DNA of 64,000 nt from Ashinkailepas kermadecensis. Its lineage: Eukaryota; Arthropoda; Thecostraca; Neolepadidae. The stretch is taken from contig JAOTOM010002704.1 of NCBI GenBank assembly GCA_034440615.1, positions 1 through 64,000 on the forward strand, written 5' to 3'. The notes below the pieces were generated by a model. That model saw only the letters and a program-made list of their open reading frames with translations, searched no databases and was not told the DNA's origin. Below, in pieces: positions 21,001 through 31,646 of the stretch. Both the position numbers and the translations under genes were made by a program. The stretch's first letter is position 1; every line of letters begins with the position of its first letter.

Positions 21001-24000
21001 GGTCATAAAATATATACTGCAGGGAGCGCACTACAGCCGTAATATCCCGTCATAGCTTCAGCAATTTCCGAGATCTCATGGCGATGAATCCCCCCACCTC
21101 CGGCTCGCGTTGTGTGGAAGGCCCTTCGGTTCGTGTGTTGAAGCATAATGAAATTTTGTTAATTGGAAATTCAGTCTGGGTGATGTTCATTGGGGATCTT
21201 CAGATGCACTTAAAAAGAAAAGTGAACTGAGAGCACGTCGTCTTGTCACTTCCGATTCAAGATTAGAAAAGATGGAAAATGTAATTTCGTCAGTGCTACA
21301 TACTTACAAGGAAAATTGCGCAATTGTGCAAAAGAAGTACACGATAGTAAGCAGATCAGGGAGAGGGCGGAGGTTGATTCAATTCCCACTGCGCAATTGC
21401 CAGTCGCGCACGGATATATTGTGAACAGGTTCTGACGAAGGCTGCTCCGCCGTGCTCGGCAGGGTAGCCGCGCACAGTTCCGCTGACTACGTCGTGAAAT
21501 GTGACGATGACGTCATTCTGGACGTGGACCGCATTCTGCGGAACATCCCGAAAGACACCACCGGCTCCGGCATCTGGTGGGGCCATTTCAGGTGAGATTG
21601 CGCCTTGTGTTGGTGACACGTGGCGGATTGCAAGTTCCGTCATTCGGCACGATAACTGAACAGGGACACGTTTTTGTTTTTGTATATTCCCGCCTTCAAA
21701 TATCCGCTGCTGACATAGGTAGTGCCGTTGTTGTCAGACTGCCAGCGGCTATCCATGTCCGGCGCACCTCCGACCCTACCGGTCTACGTATGAACGGCTC
21801 CCCGACAACGAGGGCCCGGCCTGCCTTCAGGCCACCATAGCAACCTGACGGACTGGTGGTCACCATGGTTACAGTGCGATTGGCAACTTTCGAACTTCTA
21901 TTGATGTCATGAAGTCATAAAGTCGGGGACGAGTGGTCTAGGGGTAAGATGCTCGTCTCACAATCGAAAGGTTGTGGGTTCGAGTCTCACCTGTCGCTAC
22001 TCTTCGCCCGCGACCAATCGGCGTGAGAGATTGGCGACGCTACATGACTCAACGGTCGACGTGTCGTAAAACCAATAACGAACGAAGTCATAAAGTCGTG
22101 AAGTGTTCATAATTGAATTGAAGAGCTACAAGGGCCCATCCAGGTTAATTATGTAAAGGGAAGATACCATAACCCTGACAAGAAGACACTCATAACCCCA
22201 ACCAACACCACATCCCTAATTCCAAAGAATCCATCTACCAACATCTCACACACTCATCAATACCTACCTACTTTATCTATCCAGCCCTATTCACTCGATC
22301 CTGTGTAGCACATGTTGGCTTGAGTGCCCTACCAAAAAATGTCATACTCCATCCATGCCTGCTTATAGGGGCCTGTACAGTGCACACCTACGTAGCATAA
22401 ATCTCGCCACACTACTTAGAACTCAAAAGCAAGATTTGCAGCCTACAGAAGTTGTCCACCACATTTTACAATGCATTCAATAAGGGACTCCCTACGACAT
22501 CAGCAGGCAGCCTATTCCACTGATTAGTCGGCGCGCTATATGACCTATGCAGTCGATGCACCCCTAAACTACAATACGATTAGTCGGTGCGCCCTTCAAC
22601 CGAAATAATAAATAAATAAACCTATTACGCTGATCAACAGTCCTTTGACTGAAGAACTGTTGTCGCTTAATTGCTCTACACCTTGATTTGCTTAACCTGA
22701 ATTGATAACCCCTATGCGATAGCCTAAATAGAAGGGTATCATTCAGATTGACCTGATTTAGCCCTTTCATGATTTTATACATTTCATTCATATCACCCCT
22801 TAATCTCCTATATTTGAGTGAGTACATATCTAATGCCATAAGCCTTTCCCCATATACTAAGTTACCTAGTCCATTGATGAAGTGAGGTCGCACATAGGCT
22901 AAGTACATTATTTTCATGACTCCCTTGCTCACCTCACGTTCTTATTATGATTCCCAGTATGCTGATTGCCCTGTTTCTAGCTGAGATACATTTTTTCTGC
23001 TTTAAGATCATTTGAAACTAACACCTAAATCTCTTTCCTCTTCAATAACATCCAGTTGCCTACCTCCAATTGTATGTCTGAAAGTCTCACCTCCAGACCC
23101 CAGATGCATATCCTTACATTTTTTCATAGTTGAAAGACATCTGCCATTGATCATCCCACTTTTTAGGTACTCCAAGTCTAGTTGAATAGTAATAGATTGA
23201 TCACTACTGTTAGCCACTCCTACCAACTTGATGCCATCAACAAATTTGAACACCATATTCCTCAGCTCTGCCTCAATGTATTCACAAAGATGATAACAAG
23301 AAGTCGCCCTATAACAGAGCCCTGTGGCACTCCACTCAAAACATCTTTCCAATCATATTTACATACATTTAACACTACCCTTTGTTTCCGTCCCCTTAGC
23401 CACGCTTCAATCCAACTTGGAATTTTTCCATTAATCCCATGCTGCTCTAATTGCTGAATTAGACGCCCATGTGAACTTTATTTTAAAAATTGCTAAAGTC
23501 CCAGGACACAACATCCATCCTGCTTTGATTGTTTACTTCTTTAGTCACATAGTCCATGAACTCCAATAGGTTAGTTAATTCTGCTCGCATGACATTTGGG
23601 AAAAAACTGAGTGCAGGTCTTTTTAGTTTGTCTCCGTGCAAATGTCCAGTACAGATCTTTTAGGAGTTGTTGGAGCGGATGCACTGCCAGTACTCCGAAA
23701 GACGTGACCCTGTACTGTGCCACCGAGATAATTAGGGTCTGCACTTGTGTTGGAACACACGACGTGGGGAGCGGCATGTGTAACGAAGTTAATTCCCGGA
23801 CCTCCCTTTCGGAATGTGTTTGGCTTTACTGTGTCCTGGGATCCGGGCTCTGAGCGGATCCCAGTCAACCACCACCGTCCTTGCGGGTGCGTTAACCTCG
23901 ATCTGTAATGCGTCGTGGCGACATTGTTTTGCTTTGTCATGGCACAGTCGGGTGTCATCATTGTGACACCCGTGTCACCATTGTGCCATGCGACACATGT

Positions 24001-26229
24001 AGAGCGGGGGGCTGGTCTGGAGTGTGATGACCGGACCCCTCCCTTCGCGGTGTGATGCAATAAGTGAAATCGGCAGGCCGGGACGTTGCCCCTCCCCCAT
24101 GAGCGACCGGTACCCCTCTCGCGTGCGCGGCTCGGTCCAGAGACGACTAGACAGTCGAGGCGGTAAGATGTGACCGAGCGGGTGAAGGTGAGAAACATAC
24201 AGACGCTAGACTGTTGTCAGTCGTTGACAGTCATGATTGCCTGGTGATTTGGAGGCACGGGCTTTCGTTTATTTTGGTGTCACTGATGGACTATTGAAAC
24301 TGTTGCACAAGGTTCACCGTATTGGTTTACTAATCAGCCCGGTCAAATACAAGAACATACACGGCTGGTGATTTTGAAGAACGGCTCTTGGATTTGAGAA
24401 CTGGCGATCTTGAGAAGAGTTGACATTCAGAACCAGATATCGTACAGGCGAGGCAAAACCCTAGACTATCACTGCCAGACAAAGAGAACTTACACATGCT
24501 ACTGTGGCTTCCTGGAAGCTTATAGCGGATTGTTCGTGTTCACGCGCGTTTTAACCACTTGCCAATTGGTGTTGTGCTTAAAAAAGCATTGTTGGTCCTC
24601 AAGATTGTTCCTCCTCACGGAAGTCTTGGTCCAGAAAGCACATTATTGAATTTGTCGCCTACCAGCATGCGTCAAATGTCAAGTGATGCGCCTGGTTCTT
24701 CCGGATCGATTGGTGTCCCAGTTACCAATTTTGGTCAGATATAGCGTTGTTAGCACCACACCAAGCAATGGCGTGGTAAGCCGTTCATGACAACGCCATC
24801 TAGTGGCGAGAATATTGTCGCCTGATGAGACCACCAAACTTCTTCATTTTTATGGCGCTAGCATATAGAAACGTCTAGACCTAGACAGTTCTAGTCGCTT
24901 TTATATCTTTAAAAAAGTCCGGCAAATTAGTTAGTGCATGCTGGTGGTCAATATCATAGCTTCAGTAATGTGTTTTTATGGAAACTAAGAAGTCAGAATG
25001 CAGTCGATGCGCCATAAAGCCCAGATAACTAACTAAGAAGTCAGAATTTCATCGAAGTCCCCACTTCCCCTCAATTTTAGGCACCATGCGGCTATTCTAA
25101 ATATCCTTCCATCACGCTCAATCTTCAGTTTTGCCTTCGAGCCACATTGGCACAATTTAAAGGAAGTAGTCGTGGGAACTTGGACGTTCCGAACACGAGA
25201 ACAACCCAACCTTGCATGCCATGCCTACCACCTAAACATACTCCTGCATCTCACCCAGGTACAACTGGCCGACGGACCGGTATGGCAAGTGGGCCGAGCA
25301 TCAGTACCAGGCGGACGTGTACCCGCCGTTTGCGTGCGGTACCGCCAGTCTGATGTCTGTGAGCGTTGCCCGCTGGCTGGCCCGCAACTCCGCTCACCTC
25401 ACCAGGTCAGAGGATGCTCACTGCGTGCAGTTCAGCTCATCAGGTTAGAGAATGCTTGCGCTGAGTCATTGCAATACTGATAATCATGAGGTGCCGGTTT
25501 TGGAATAACAGTTATTTGGGTGTTCAGTATAAATTGTGCACACAATTGTGCAATTAATAAATTGATGTCGTTTTATTTCTACAGTCGACAATTTAGTGTC
25601 TGAGTTTGGAAGTAGTGTGACCTTCATTCACTTATTGTGCACAGCTTGTTCGTGTTGTGATAGCTACACACTGCAAATTGCTTTCTGTTCTGTAATTTTG
25701 CCACACGTTCGCGCTCACATCTAAAGTTGCTGCATGACCGAAGCAGTCGATGCGCCCATAAGCCCAAATAACCAAACACCTAAAGTCGTTGTTTGCTCGT
25801 TATTTTGGTTTTAGAGCACTTCGACCAGACTTTCGCCATTCGCACACACGCACACCTAGAGTCGAGTTCGAACATCCACCCCTGCGATGACGTATCTGTG
25901 GGCATGACACTGTTGACCAGTTGGACCGGGGCCGTTGCCTGCCGCCAGGTTCCAGGGCGATGACGTATCTCTGGGCCGGACACTGTTGACCAGTTGGGCC
26001 GGGGCCGTCGCCTGCCGCCAGGTTCCAGGGCGAGGACGTGTCTGTGGGCGTGTGGCTGGCCGGCCACACGGTGCGTCGAGTGTCGGACGCCGGCTGGTGG
26101 TGCGGCTCGGCGGACGACCCGGTCACGGCCGGCTACAGTCGAGGACAGCTGTCGCCCACCCAGCTGCGTCACCTGTGGCGCTGTCTGCGGCGGACCGGCA
26201 AACTGGAGCTCTGTCCCAGCGGCGGCTGA
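17959..26229 (+). CDS. B3GALNT2: Beta-1,3-N-acetylgalactosaminyltransferase 2 (complete, 7 coding exons)
   Basis: Exons 17959-18046, 18966-19172, 19531-19914, 20358-20535, 21463-21591, 25259-25405 and 26022-26229 join in phase to 447 codons including TGA, against about 500 residues in vertebrates. The N-terminus has a type II signal anchor (VVGPVFIGLLGVAYYFGVYI). Family blocks follow: LVVGVLSAR, IRDTWW, the metal-binding CDDDV, GIWWGHFR, PPFACGTASL and FQGEDVSVGVWLAG. In vertebrates this GT31 enzyme acts in the endoplasmic reticulum and extends O-mannosyl GlcNAc with GalNAc on alpha-dystroglycan (core M3 path). The same role here is inferred. Oddities are a GC-AG second intron, a tandem duplication at the last acceptor, and introns carrying a SINE, a CR1 fragment and SINE-tail insertions. 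A minisatellite starts right after the stop. Confidence 0.93.
18966..19172 (+). CDS. B3GALNT2: B3GALNT2 exon 2: LVVGVLSAR / IRDTWW block
   Basis: Carries the first GT31 motifs LVVGVLSARHH and AIRDTWW, then FVIGDTP and DTYSCDLWQPALN. Only a GC donor fits (AATG/GCAAGT), and phase 1 there joins exactly to the next exon's TG to give Val. Confidence 0.92.
19531..19914 (+). CDS. B3GALNT2: B3GALNT2 exon 3: family-specific insert
   Basis: Encodes the long segment between the two halves of the glycosyltransferase fold that sets B3GALNT2 apart from other GT31 enzymes. It is the least conserved part: extremely GC-rich and Ala/Arg-rich (AGRRAAGRRCRRSLPPADTA), ending PPALVFTVE. Acceptor GTTGACAG, donor G/GTGCGG, phase 1. 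Confidence 0.85.
20128..20260. repeat. Two-copy 63-bp tandem repeat in B3GALNT2 intron 3
   Basis: AATATCATGGCTTGCATTTA and its copy AACATCATGGCTTACCTTCA stand about 63 bp apart and share ATCGTTYGYRC. It has no evident link to a splice site. Confidence 0.7.
20358..20535 (+). CDS. B3GALNT2: B3GALNT2 exon 4: GDLLLLPGVDVYSRLPDKL block
   Basis: Carries EAARYGDLLLLPGVDVYSRL and DKLIGFYSW, matching the conserved stretch before the DxD motif. The acceptor was chosen at GCTGCCGTCAG because only this AG gives the phase needed by exon 3 (VE then DPAGLRKHL). Two upstream AGs do not fit. Donor TG/GTACGG, phase 2. Confidence 0.85.
21463..21591 (+). CDS. B3GALNT2: B3GALNT2 exon 5: DxD catalytic motif
   Basis: Acceptor GCTCGGCAG. 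Encodes ADYVVKCDDDVILDVDRIL with the Asp triad that binds the divalent metal and UDP-sugar, then GSGIWWGHF. Donor CAG/GTGAGA, phase 2. Confidence 0.95.
21925..22084 (+). mobile_element. tRNA-derived SINE, copy 2
   Basis: Same head (GGGGACGAGTGGTCT), B box and tail as the copy at 2597. A 13-bp target duplication AAGTCATAAAGTC flanks it at 21912-21924 and 22085-22097. It lies in intron 5 of B3GALNT2 in the sense direction. Confidence 0.95.
22537..22577 (+). mobile_element. SINE-tail micro-insertion
   Basis: A 41-bp insert (CTATATGACC, GCAGTCGATGCACCCCTAAA, ACAATAC) lies between two copies of GATTAGTCGGYGCGC at 22522-22536 and 22578-22592. It matches only the 3' part of the SINE family. Confidence 0.8.
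22605..23590 (-). pseudogene. CR1-like RT fragment
   Basis: A 3' fragment of a CR1-like LINE inside B3GALNT2 intron 5, antisense. Blocks readable from right to left are LLEFMDYVTKEV, FKFVDGIKLVG (where FADD is expected; the second Asp is replaced), GGRQLDVIEEERDLGVSF, YLAYVRPHF, and SLKYRRLRGDMNEMYKIMKG. It is broken by stops and frame changes and is not functional. Confidence 0.85.
23600..24980. other. Intronic DNA (B3GALNT2 intron 5), no feature seen
   Basis: Mixed composition. Short open stretches on both strands without motifs. An imperfect inverted GTGACACCCGTGTCAC block lies near 23958-23985. Confidence 0.45.
25000..25030 (+). mobile_element. SINE-tail micro-insertion, 31 bp
   Basis: GCAGTCGATGCGCCATAAAG plus CCCAGATAACT lies between perfect 17-bp copies of AACTAAGAAGTCAGAAT (24983-24999 and 25031-25047). 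It is the shortest member of the family seen here. Confidence 0.88.
25259..25405 (+). CDS. B3GALNT2: B3GALNT2 exon 6: YPPFACGTASL block
   Basis: Acceptor TCTCACCCAG. Encodes RYGKWAEHQYQADVYPPFAC, then GTASLMSVSVARWL and NSAHLTR, the conserved acceptor-site region of GT31. Donor CAG/GTCAGA, phase 2. The preceding intron of about 3.7 kb holds a SINE, a CR1 fragment and a SINE-tail insertion. Confidence 0.93.
25730..25777 (+). mobile_element. SINE-tail micro-insertion
   Basis: CTGCATGACC, GCAGTCGATGCGCCCATAAG and CCCAAATAACCAAACAC match the SINE 3' part. The flanks CTAAAGTTG and CTAAAGTCG form an imperfect target duplication. Confidence 0.75.
25884..26029 (+). repeat. 73-bp x 2 duplication of the last B3GALNT2 acceptor
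   Basis: GCGATGACGTATCT starts at 25884 and 25957 and corresponds to coding GCGAGGACGTGTCT at 26030. Spacing is exactly 73 bp each time. The complete copy between 25957 and 26029 and the one before it carry the pyrimidine tract and CCGCCAGGTTCCAGG, so an extra acceptor-like site lies 73 bp upstream of the real one. Confidence 0.92.
26022..26229 (+). CDS. B3GALNT2: B3GALNT2 exon 7: EDV motif and C-terminus
   Basis: Encodes FQGEDVSVGVWLAG with the catalytic-site Glu-Asp, then VSDAGWWCGSADDP, LSPTQLRHLWRCL and CPSGG before TGA 26227-26229. The acceptor (CCTGCCGCCAG) and first coding bases are duplicated upstream at 73-bp spacing. The 43 bases from 26080 reappear as the seed of a 29-bp minisatellite at 28744. 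Confidence 0.95.
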
Positions 26230-26234
26230 CACGC

Positions 26235-27105
26235 CGTCGGCCGACTGTGACACACCGTCATCGGACCACCTGACACCGTCACTGGACCACCTGACACTGT
26301 CACTGGACCATCTGACACCGTCACTGGACACCTGACACCTGATGCGCAGTCAGTGGAACACCTGATATACCATCATTGGATCACCTGACACCGTCGCTGG
26401 ACCACCTGACACCATCATTGGACCACCGAATACCGTCACTGGACCACCTGACACCGTCACTTGACCACCGGATATACAGCCACTGGACCACCTGACACCG
26501 TCACTGAACCACCTGACACCGAATGGGCGCAAAATGACCATTGCAGTCGACGCGCCCCTAAGCACCAATTCATCATCATCACCTGACACCTGATGCGCAG
26601 TCAGTGGAACACCTGATATACCATCATTGGACCACCTGGTGCACAGTCACTGGACCACCTGACACCTGATGCGCAGTCAGTGGAACACCTGATATACCAT
26701 CATTGGACCACCTGGTGCACAGTCACTGGACCTCCTGACACCGTCACCCGACCACCTGACGCCGCCATTGGACCACATGACGTCAAGTACACAGTCGGTG
26801 GACGACCTGACACATAGTCAGTGGACTACCTGATATACCATCATTGGACCACCTGACATAGTCACTGGACCACCTGACACCTGACACATCGTAAATGGAC
26901 TACCCGACATGGTATCATTGGACCACCCGACACCTGACACACCATCAGAGGATCATCTGGTACCATCAGCGGACCATCTGACACACCGTCACACCACCTG
27001 ACACACCAGCGGACGACCGCGCACCGTCATCGGACCACCTGACACGCTGTCAGCGGACTACTTGACAGTCATTGAGCCACCTCAAACCCCGTCAACGGAT
27101 CACTT
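26235..27105. repeat. ~21-bp minisatellite after the B3GALNT2 stop
   Basis: Irregular units of GGACCACCTGACACCGTCAC, with a longer higher-order unit around ACCTGATGCGCAGTCAGTGG. The array begins within a few bases of the stop codon, whose own context CTGACACGCCGTC resembles the unit. The 3' UTR and poly(A) site of B3GALNT2 could not be separated from it. Confidence 0.9.
26521..26580 (+). mobile_element. SINE-tail micro-insertion in the minisatellite
   Basis: GAATGGGCGCAAAATGACC, GCAGTCGACGCGCCCCTAAG and a CATCATCATC tail. Flanking ACCTGACACC copies (26511-26520, 26581-26590) are consistent with a target duplication, but this word is also part of the array. Confidence 0.75.
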
Positions 27106-27493
27106 GACACATGTGTCAGCGAAGCATGCGACACATGTCAGACTGGATGTATATTCGAATGGCTGCTCAGTGGTGGAGCTCTGACCAGCACGTGCTGCTG
27201 TACGGCCAGCCCGTGGAGGACGAGTGGATTGTTTATTTTCACTCGGAAGTAGCCGGATCATGCAGCATCACGTCGCCTACCATGAACAGTGGCCTGCGAG
27301 GGACAGGCAGAGGCTCGGAACTACCGCAACGCCACTTGCCAATCCAAAGTTGCAACATGATCGCGCAGTTGCCACCCCGGCGCGCTCAGCCCAGGCTCCA
27401 TCGTGCGCGTTTGTGTACTGTGATATTGAGCAAGATGGGCAGATAGTCGCTACGTCACGCAGTTGGTTGACTTATTCCTAAGCTCTTCCACAG

Positions 27494-27680
27494 GTTAAGT
27501 TATGCATGCCTCGGTGCCGAGCCTGTCTCGATGTAGTCCGGTTAAGTTATGCATGCCTTGGTGCCGAGCCTGTCTCGATGTAGTCCGGTTAAGTTATGCA
27601 TGCCTTGATGCCGAGCCTGTCTCGATGTAGTCAGTTTAAGTTATGCATGCCTTGGTGCCGAGCTTGTCTCGACGTAGTCA
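27494..27680. repeat. 47-bp tandem repeat x 4
   Basis: GTTAAGTTATGCATGCCT recurs at 27494, 27541, 27588 and 27635 with GTGCCGAGCCTGTCTCGA inside each unit. Copies are nearly identical. Confidence 0.95.
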
Positions 27681-27689
27681 ATCGTGAGT

Positions 27690-28740
27690 TTCACTGCGCC
27701 TGTTTCTGCCAGTGGCCTCAGGGAGTACCGACAGGCCTGATGTGACTGCAGGGGACTAGCATTGCCTCTGTATCACCCAATAGTGCGGGATCGGCCGCAT
27801 GGAGGATAAAGCAGGCATCATGTGAATGCTCCGAGCGGCTCGTGCTGCAAATGGCTGCGAACTGTGACCCGAGTTGGCGTCGGCACTGGAACTAGCTCTT
27901 CGGCGACGTGCGAATGTGCGGCAGCTCGGGTAGTGCACGATCTTGGCTACATTGTGCGCCGCTCAGCCGACGCATGTGGTCGTGTGATCCAGTCTGTAGT
28001 CGGATCGACCCAGACAGACGTTTCGAAGAGACTTGCAGAGGTGTCTTTGATGAGAGAAGGGGCAATGGATTCCATGATTTTCGACCGGAGTGCCAAATTA
28101 AGCGCCTCTACAATGCTAGTCATCGTAGAACAGTTTCCCATTGCTTGACTAACGGTACTCTGCTCCTTCCTCACCATGCTTATCTGAGACGTCTAAGGCA
28201 CCTTCCCCGACTGAAATTTGCCGTTTTGGCGCATCCAGTGAATGTCGGTTCGAGACATTCTTTTCAGATGCTCTGCTGCTAAACCTACCAATTCCGGCAG
28301 CTCTCAACTGGTTTATTGGATCTTCAAATTCAATTCCTTCATTTTTTCCAGAGCTTATCACGAATAAACTTGCCGAAGTGTGGGCACATGTTATCAGTTG
28401 CGCGCGGTGGGACGGTGTCACGTAGGGCGCCACGTACCAGGACAAGGAGCCCAACAGCATCACGCGCCTGGGTAAAGTCAAATATCACGCTTGTTTGCAT
28501 CAAGTCGGGGCCCGATATGTAGTAAATGGTGAATGCAGATATACGCTTGAAATTGGCTCATGCAGGCCGTATGATATTCAGCCTTCCATATTGCGACCAC
28601 GAACGTATTGCTGAAGGTACATCCGCAGCTGCCGCGTCAGTTTCTGCGTGTAGTTGTTGCCAGGTCATGACTGTGACGTGAATACGTTGGTACGTCAGAC
28701 GATTGTCCTACCTGCCATTATAACGTCACGTACAGTACAG
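27690..28740. other. No confirmed gene
   Basis: Balanced composition. One exon-like stretch, about 28427-28471 (GTCACGTAG acceptor, codons for ATYQDKEPNSITRL, GTAAAG donor), is possible but unsupported by homology. Confidence 0.4.
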
Positions 28741-28743
28741 CGG

Positions 28744-29395
28744 GTGTCGGACACCGACTGGTGGTGAGGATCCACAGACGACACGACTAGTGGTGAGGCT
28801 CGGCAGACGACACGACTGGTGGTGAGGGTCGGCAGACGACACAACTGGTGGTGAGGCTCCACAGACAACACGACTGGTGGTGAGGCTCGACAAACGACAC
28901 GACTGGTGGTGAGGCTCCACAGACGACACGACTGGTGGTGAAGGTCGGCAGACGACACGACTGGTGGTGAGGCTCGACAAACGGCACAACTGGTGGTGAG
29001 GCTCCACAGACGACACGACTGATGGTGAAGGTCGGCAGACGACACGACTGGTGGCGAGGCTCCACAGATGACACGACTGGTGGTGAGGCTCGGCAGACGA
29101 CACGACTGGTGGTGAAGGTCGGCAGAGGACACGACTGGTGGTGAGGGTCCACAGACGACAGGACTGGTGGTGAGGCTCGGCAGATGACACGACTGGTGGT
29201 GAGGCTCCACAGACGACACGACTGGTGGTGAAGCTCGGCAGACGACACGACTGGTGGTGAGGATCCACAGACGACACGACTGGTGGTGAGGATTCACAGA
29301 CGACACGACTGGTGGTGAGGCTCGGCAGACGGCACGACTGTTGGTGAGGATCGGCAGACACGACTGGTGGTGAGGCTCGGCAGATGACACGGTCA
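28744..29395. repeat. 29-bp minisatellite derived from B3GALNT2 exon 7
   Basis: About 22 units of 29 bp built on CTGGTGGTGAGGCTC and CAGACGACACGA. The left edge, GTGTCGGACACCGACTGG, matches coding GTGTCGGACGCCGGCTGG at 26080, and the unit matches the next 29 coding bases at roughly 25 of 29 positions. Because 29 is not a multiple of three, all minus-strand frames stay open and give spurious long frames. Confidence 0.93.
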
Positions 29396-29629
29396 TCTGC
29401 CGTGTCGCCTCGCCAACCGTCTGTCTCCAGCCGACCGACGGTTGGCAAGCGTCTGTCGTCTGTCCTTGCTAACAACTCGTTAACTTTGTGGGATGGTCTC
29501 ATACGCCAACATATGGAAGAGGCCATAGTGTGTGGAGGTGGGGAGTATACAATACGAAGGCGTGCTGGCTAAAGCCAGCACGCACGGCACAAACGCCAGT
29601 ATGCCGCGCGTGACATCAGACGGCCGGCA

Positions 29630-29830
29630 GTGTGCTAACCTAACCCACCCCACACTCAGCCGGCGGTGCGCTAACCTAACCACCCCACAATCCGCCGGCG
29701 GTGCGCTAACCTAACCCACCCCACAATCCGCCGGCGATGCGCTAACATACCCCACCCCAAAATCCGCCGGCGGTGCGCTAACCTAACTCGCCCCACAATC
29801 CGCCGGCGGTGAGCAAACCCACAATCCGAG
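29630..29830. repeat. 36-bp tandem repeat x 5-6
   Basis: Units GCGGTGCGCTAACCTAAC plus CCACCCCACAATCCGCCG. They include the CTAACCTAAC word in a GC-rich frame. Confidence 0.92.
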
Positions 29831-30249
29831 CTGCCTGTCGGTATATATACGCAGCTGTTGTGCCGGCCCCTCGCCGCCGCCGCCGCATAAGGACCCCACA
29901 CGAGCGCGGGGACCGGCCTCCCGCACACCATCCACAATCTACCGCGCGTCAGCATTAGTCGAGCAGTGCCAGCGAGGTGTCAGCTACCAGATCTCGGCGG
30001 GGGAAAACTAGAACACACCTCTGCCTGCCTGCGCCTCCGTCCGAGCTGTGGGAGTCATCGTCGCCTGCCACCCTTATCAGCGATCGTACAGAGGGGAAGG
30101 TGGCGGTGATGCATTATGGACTCCCCCCCCCACTGGCCACCTGGACTTGGGCCGCGCACATAGGCATGATTCTTACTGTCGTACTTCCGAACTTACACTT
30201 GTGTGGAATGATCATGATGAATTGAGGACATGCTGCCAATGGCTGACTA

Positions 30250-30540
30250 TGAGCCTGCTGTGGGCCTTCTTACTGTCGAGCGTATTTCAGCGGATCTCAT
30301 ACCTGTTCTTACTGTACTTAGCCGATATCAGCGGATCTCATATCTGTTCTTGCTGCACTTAGCCGATATCAGCGGATCTCACACCTGTTCCTACTGTGCT
30401 TAGCCGATATCAACGGATTTCATACCTGTTCTTACCGTGCTTCACCGATATCAGCGGATTCCATACCTGTTCTTACCGTGCTTCACCGATATCAGCGGAT
30501 TCCATACCTGTTATTACTGTACCTAGCCGATATCAGCGTT
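30250..30540. repeat. 41-bp tandem repeat, 6-7 copies
   Basis: GCCGATATCAGCGGAT and CATACCTGTTCTTACTGT alternate at 41-bp spacing, with GCGGAT near 30331 and 30372 and the variant AACGGAT near 30413. Confidence 0.92.
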
Positions 30541-31310
30541 GGCTACAATCACCCAACGATGCCATACGTTCATAGCAGGCTCGAAACGTAGGTTAAGAGG
30601 TTTGGTACTGGCGCATGATAATTAATGACCCAACTGCTAATGGAACGACGTACCACCACCACCGCAAAACCGGGTGGAGCCTCCTCTGTAAGAGAATCCC
30701 TCTCGCAAAATTATCCGTAAGTGTTGTTCCTGCCATTAAGCAACGCCCTTTACTGAGATGAGCGAAGCAGTCCCATCACTGATGCATGGCTTTGCAATAA
30801 TTCGGCTTCAATCTTTGACTACGTCCGAACTCCGACCCGGACGGTAATTGCACGCTGATATAGCTGCGAGTGAAACGCATTGCTTGAAGCTTCACGATCC
30901 ATTCCGATCGCGACATTCGCATTGTATCCAACACAATTCAAATATACCCACAATACACACACCCCTCCAACATTGTACCACCGTGTGACACATACGCAGT
31001 CAAGCCGCCGACACGGTGTTTCCAGTAGTTTAACGGCCAAAGGTTGGTACCGAAAAACGGGCGAATTACGGCGCAATTACAACTCCATACTGTATTGGCA
31101 AACTGAAGCGTGGATCGTGCTGCGAACGCAAGTAGAGCCGAATGCACATCCCGTCGTGACGTCAGCACATCTGAAACAGACGAGACCAATTTGCACAGGA
31201 CGTCAACGTTTGTACGCAGCCATATGCTGTCACTAGCATGCACCCACAAATGTCTCGCACATTTTGCGCACTATCGCTTTTTGGGGGGAAATGTCCCGCT
31301 TATGATAGAC
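30541..31310. other. No gene seen
   Basis: Balanced composition, no recognisable motifs. Confidence 0.45.
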
Positions 31311-31314
31311 AGCG

Positions 31315-31315
<1 letters not shown>

Positions 31316-31402
<87 letters not shown>

Positions 31403-31465
31403 CAGCGTAATCACGCGGCTCTCCAGGTTAGAATCGCATTGTTTTGGAAGTTTGGGTCGATAAAC

Positions 31466-31516
<51 letters not shown>

Positions 31517-31646
31517 TTAGAATCGAATTGTTTTGGAAGTTTGGGTAGATAAACTATATACATATATATATATGTATATGGTTTATCTTCCCAAACTTCC
31601 AAAACAATGCGATTCTAACCTGGAGAGCCGCGTGGTTACGCTGCTC
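31316..31646. repeat. (TA)n tract inside a ~70-bp arm palindrome
   Basis: TA runs at about 31316-31401 and 31472-31514. The block GCGTAATCACGCGG, CTCCAGGTTAGAATCG and TTTTGGAAGTTTGGG at 31403-31452 is repeated inverted at about 31586-31645. A partial direct copy lies at 31516-31556. The arms could pair across the TA core. Confidence 0.9.

Noticed and set aside
27111..27446. Plus-strand open frame with SSDQHVLLYGQPVEDEW
   Set aside because: Some codon-like composition, but no clear splice donor or family match, and it borders a minisatellite.
28695..29526. Minus-strand frames of 233-266 codons rich in SPPVVSS
   Set aside because: A 29-bp repeat without stops; all three frames are open and overlap.
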